Positions 60,790 to 64,000 of a stretch of 64,000 nucleotides of DNA are shown here, one piece after another (positions within the stretch are counted from its first letter, which is position 1; every line of letters starts with the position of its first letter). Position numbers and translations under genes: made by a program. The notes beneath the pieces were generated by a model. That model had not been told where the DNA came from, did not search any database, and was given only the letters and a program-made list of their open reading frames with translations. The stretch comes from Corticium candelabrum. Its lineage: Eukaryota > Porifera > Homoscleromorpha > Homosclerophorida > Plakinidae. The DNA lies in assembly GCF_963422355.1 (NCBI RefSeq), contig NC_085091.1:5338684-5402683 (forward strand). Reading direction: 5' to 3'.

Positions 60790-63700
60790 ATTATGAAGAA
60801 TAGTTCAAGACTGCATGCATTTCTAAGGATAGATGGAGCATTAGAACCTTGTCTGGATACAACTCATGTAGTAAGTCCGCTTCGCGTTCGAAACCATTTC
60901 CTGAAACTTGGTTGTGGTTTGACATAAAAATGAGGTACTCGATTTCTCTATGTACTCATTGTCGTAAATTTAAAGAGATGTGTTTTAGAAACAACACTCA
61001 AATTGAAGAAGTTACTGTTTCCGATACTAACACGTCGTAGGTAGCAGATGCCTTTGCTTTATCCTCGTCACAATCAATGTCCATCGCAAGTTCGGTATCT
61101 CTAACAGTCTTTAAGCCATTGTTCATTACTATCAATCTGCCCTATTCCGTCATAAGGGGAGAGCAAGTAGATGTTCCTCTCACTGTCTACAGCTATCTTG
61201 AAACCAAGATAACCTTAAGTGTCAATTTATGTTTTTTATAAACAACTTAATAGCAAAATTTCGTTTGTCCAGGCCTTTGTTGACCTATGCCAACAGCGAG
61301 ATCGAAATTATGAGCAGACAGCAAAATAAGAAACCTATTTCTCGAAGTAACAAACTACTCTGTATTACAATCAACAATCTTAGTGCTTTCTTTTTATATA
61401 GCCTAAAGGAGTTAAAGAAGAGTATAGCAAGTCACCACTCTTGTGTTCGCAAGGTAAATTGCTATTCAGGTGTACAATAGATATAATCAAACAGTTTCCT
61501 CTCCTAATATAGGTGATGACAACTTCAACTCTAAACTTCGTTCTGAAAATAACAATCGTAGTATCACATACGTCTTCTATACATTACTGCCACCCGAATT
61601 TGTCTCGACTCAGTGAGTGCAGTTGTATCAATAACTGGTTAGAAAAACGCTGCGAAATATCAAAAACTAATTTTCGCCCGTTTAAGTTAATCTACGTGGA
61701 TGTTTAGCAAATTACATGGGACCCACGACCAACGGTTTGGAAAATTTGCTGCGATTACCAACAGGCTGTGGAGAACAAAACATGCTCGACTTTGCTTCTT
61801 CCATCTACATAACACGCGACCTCGACATAGTCGGTCAACTCGATTCTGCAACCCGAAAGAAAGCTCTAAAAGTTATACTAACAGGCAATATCAACAGAAT
61901 GTTGAATGCAGAAAATCAATCTCACTGTTGGTAAATTCTTTTAGGATATCAGAGAGAAATGACGTATCAACGAGAAAATGGATCCTACAGCGCTTTTGGA
62001 AATAATGATCGCTGCGGCAGCATGTGCTATTTCTGTTACAAGAATACTTTGAATTCTATGTCTCTAAATTTTAAATACACTTTAGGGTAACGGCTTTTGT
62101 GTTGAGATCATTCGGTCAAGCAGACGGTCTAATTGGAATGTCAATTGACGAAAGAGTGCAGAACGAAGCTATTCAATTTGTCAAGAACAATCAGAACGCA
62201 GATGGCTCCTTTCCATCTATCTGTAGTCCAATACACAAGGAAATGCAAGGATGCAGCGGTGGAAATTGCTCTCTAACAGCTTACGTCACATTAGCTCTCC
62301 TAGAAGAAGGACTATATGCAAAAGTAATCAAAATGTTACGAATTAATGAAAAACAATTTTATAATCTCTAATGTACATAGGACCAGAGCGTCAAGTTGGC
62401 TCTTGACTATCTATCAAGCAGATGTATTGCCCAGAACTGTTACAACTCGTACAATCTCGCTCTAGTTGCTTTCACGCTGTCTAGAGCTGTTGGATATGAC
62501 AAAGAAACAGATAAAGCTTTAAAGGCTCTTGAAAAGTGTGCTGTTATAGAAGGCGACCACACTCACTGGCAGTATTATATTGAAAGAGCATGTCAGAACA
62601 CAATGCCGTGGTCTTATTACTGCCGGACAAGTTCATGTAAAATAGAAGCGAACGCCTACGTATTGTTGGCATTTACTAATTGATTAAAAATTGCTTAGAG
62701 CTTGCCAATAGTCCGTTGGTTGACCGAGCAACGTAATTCTCGAGGTGGATTCAAGTCTACTTAGGCATTGAACAAAATATTTATCTGTTGCCAATTGTAG
62801 GACACCATGGTTGCTCTTCAAGCTCTTTCAGAGTACGCCAAGGTTGCCGTGTCTGATGGGAGTGTCGTTGCAGAAGTATCTCTAAAGGCTAATCAACTCA
62901 CACAGACTTTATCACTAGACCAATCAAATGCTATGCAAATGCAAACCGCCACAGTTAGTCGTGCAGTGACTTAAACAAAGCCCAAAATATGAGCATTCTA
63001 TTTGTATATAGCTGCCAAGTCTGCCAACACCGGTTACTATTACCGCAAACGGCATTGTCGTGTGTTGGCATCAGTTGGTGTTAAGTACAACGTACCTAAA
63101 CCTGACAAGACAGCCACCTTTCACGTTTCTGCCACAGCTGCATTGAAGAAAGGTGCATGCAAGTATGTTGTAACCGTTTGCAACAGGTGAGCAACCTATA
63201 ACTAATAGAGACAACACATAGTTCTCCATATTTGCTTCTCTACACCTCATTTCCATTGCCGGTGGCTTAAAATTGATCCAGACACTACAAATATGGCAAT
63301 AACTGAAATCACATTTTTGTCAGTTTTCAACCTATCCAAAGACAATTAAAACAAGTATGACTCTCATTTTGCTGGAATGTTTCTCCCTGCCTTAATAATA
63401 AATGTTTCTAGCTTGAGCAAAGTAAACGTTGTAACGCTAAGAGAACAGAATTCAAGGGTCGCACACTAATCAGATACTTAGAAGAGGTTCATAAATTGAC
63501 ATCTGAGATTGAATAAATCACATTACGTTCTAGTTTCTATTGTGAAGGTTACCCAAACCCAGTGTTGTTTTAACATAACAATGAAAAGGTCTTCGGTGGT
63601 GGAAGATCTCCAAGGTGTTCCTGTCATTACTTACAACTACTACGAGCCTGATGAAAGAGGAGGAACAATGCTGTATCCTGGGCAAGAATGTCGTTGAAGG

Positions 63701-63797
63701 AAAACATTCTCCTGTTGAACTCAATGTGTGTCTGTCGCTTGTGCAAAAAATGCTCTGTATACGTTGGTTGAATGAGATATCAAAACTCAATTATTGA
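58910..63797 (+). pseudogene. Thioester-containing protein gene (A2M/CD109/C3 family), 5'-truncated and damaged
   Basis: Intact relatives are secreted or surface proteins that covalently tag targets through a thioester. Many exons split by mostly 50-60 bp introns give, in order: macroglobulin-type domains (TDSKGIATFSV near 59315; PPMSYVGMVTVDQSVYI near 60110), a variable bait-like part, FPETWLWFDIKM (60893), DAFALSSSQSMSIASSVSLT and LPYSVIRGEQVDVPLTV (61045-61180), the thioester site LRLPTGCGEQNMLDF (about 61750), [24 protein letters not shown] with LTAYVTLALLEE (62250), RWLTEQRNSRGGF, DTMVALQALSEYA and the receptor-binding end ITYNYYEPDER (63627). The signal peptide and first macroglobulin domains are missing. 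Defects: a lost base in an A-run near 59282, another near 63051, and TAG in place of conserved residues near 61037, 61380, 61402 and 62762. A pseudogene, unless these are assembly errors. Confidence 0.85.
60729..60786 (+). repeat. (TA)n microsatellite in a thioester-gene intron
   Basis: About 29 TA units starting just after the GTAAGAG donor at about 60718. Confidence 0.95.
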
Positions 63798-64000
63798 AAA
63801 CTAAATATAAAAATCGTTGAAGTGGGATTACTTCAATCGTGGTCACTGTTATTACCTCGGTAAGTTGCTACTATTTTTTAAGTCATAAGCAATATTAAAA
63901 AAGTCACCTCCACACCTACGATATATTATGACTCGTTTGTGGTGTACGTGCATTTCCTAACTTAGTAGATAGATAGTGCTACGTACCTAGTTGGGTGTAG
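63798..64000. other. 3' flank of the thioester gene; no gene recognised
   Basis: AT-rich tail to the window edge. Nothing recognisable was found. Confidence 0.4.

Noticed and set aside
58910..63797. TAG reassigned to a sense codon
   Set aside because: The intact kinase gene ends in TAG at the expected end of the protein, and the thioester gene also contains other stop types and frameshifts, so decay or sequence error is simpler.

Overview
The window looks like repeat-rich nuclear DNA of an early-branching animal. A sponge is my best guess, because short 50-100 bp introns occur alongside an Ig-type receptor tyrosine kinase and a thioester-protein gene, but nothing here proves the phylum. There is no operon structure, and no rRNA, tRNA or CRISPR was recognised. 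Most of the sequence is transposable elements in every state of decay, with dinucleotide microsatellites between them. The host content I can support is one intact receptor tyrosine kinase gene (minus strand, 16915-20915, 12 exons), one decayed thioester-protein (A2M/CD109/C3-like) gene at the right end (plus strand, 58910-63797), and one decayed Cys-rich gene or element relic (55828-56786).

Layout. 1-3100: 3' end of a Ty3/gypsy element, then a decayed PIF/Harbinger element with its convergent Myb-like and transposase genes. 3263-3745 and 12108-12478: inverted copies of one repeat, with a second gypsy element (5600-11880) between them. That gypsy is split by an hAT transposon (8760-11409), and removing the hAT restores the integrase reading frame. 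14490-16080: two gypsy scraps on opposite strands. 16915-20915: the kinase gene. 24925-25310: a Tc1/mariner scrap. 25494-35765: a large array of a near-palindromic 11-12 bp unit built on TATACTGTATAA, interrupted by two head-to-tail Helitrons. One is a 1.2 kb non-autonomous element; the other is a 6.7 kb element with an uninterrupted 1609-residue Rep/helicase.

36536-43390: a direct repeat pair flanking a second repeat family (X), plus a roughly 600 bp TIR element. 43850-44185: a 5'-truncated LINE end. 44447-44617 and 56992-57162: two 171 bp Harbinger-type MITEs in opposite orientation with TTA duplications. 45940-48027: a complete pogo/Tigger element with perfect TIRs, a TA duplication and an intact 560-residue transposase. 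48533-51816: a multi-exon piggyBac transposase gene, all exon phases compatible, with a large glutamine-rich insert before the C-terminal Cys-rich domain. 52345-58265: family X again, one copy carrying a nested TIR element and an inverted copy that looks like the matching empty site.

The intact Helitron, pogo and piggyBac reading frames imply recent or ongoing transposition of three different classes. The kinase gene acts alone as a membrane receptor. The thioester gene keeps its GCGEQ site but carries stops and frameshifts, so it is either a pseudogene or damaged by assembly errors. Spliced models were built by hand from GT-AG (sometimes GC-AG) signals and frame continuity, and were not tested against transcripts.
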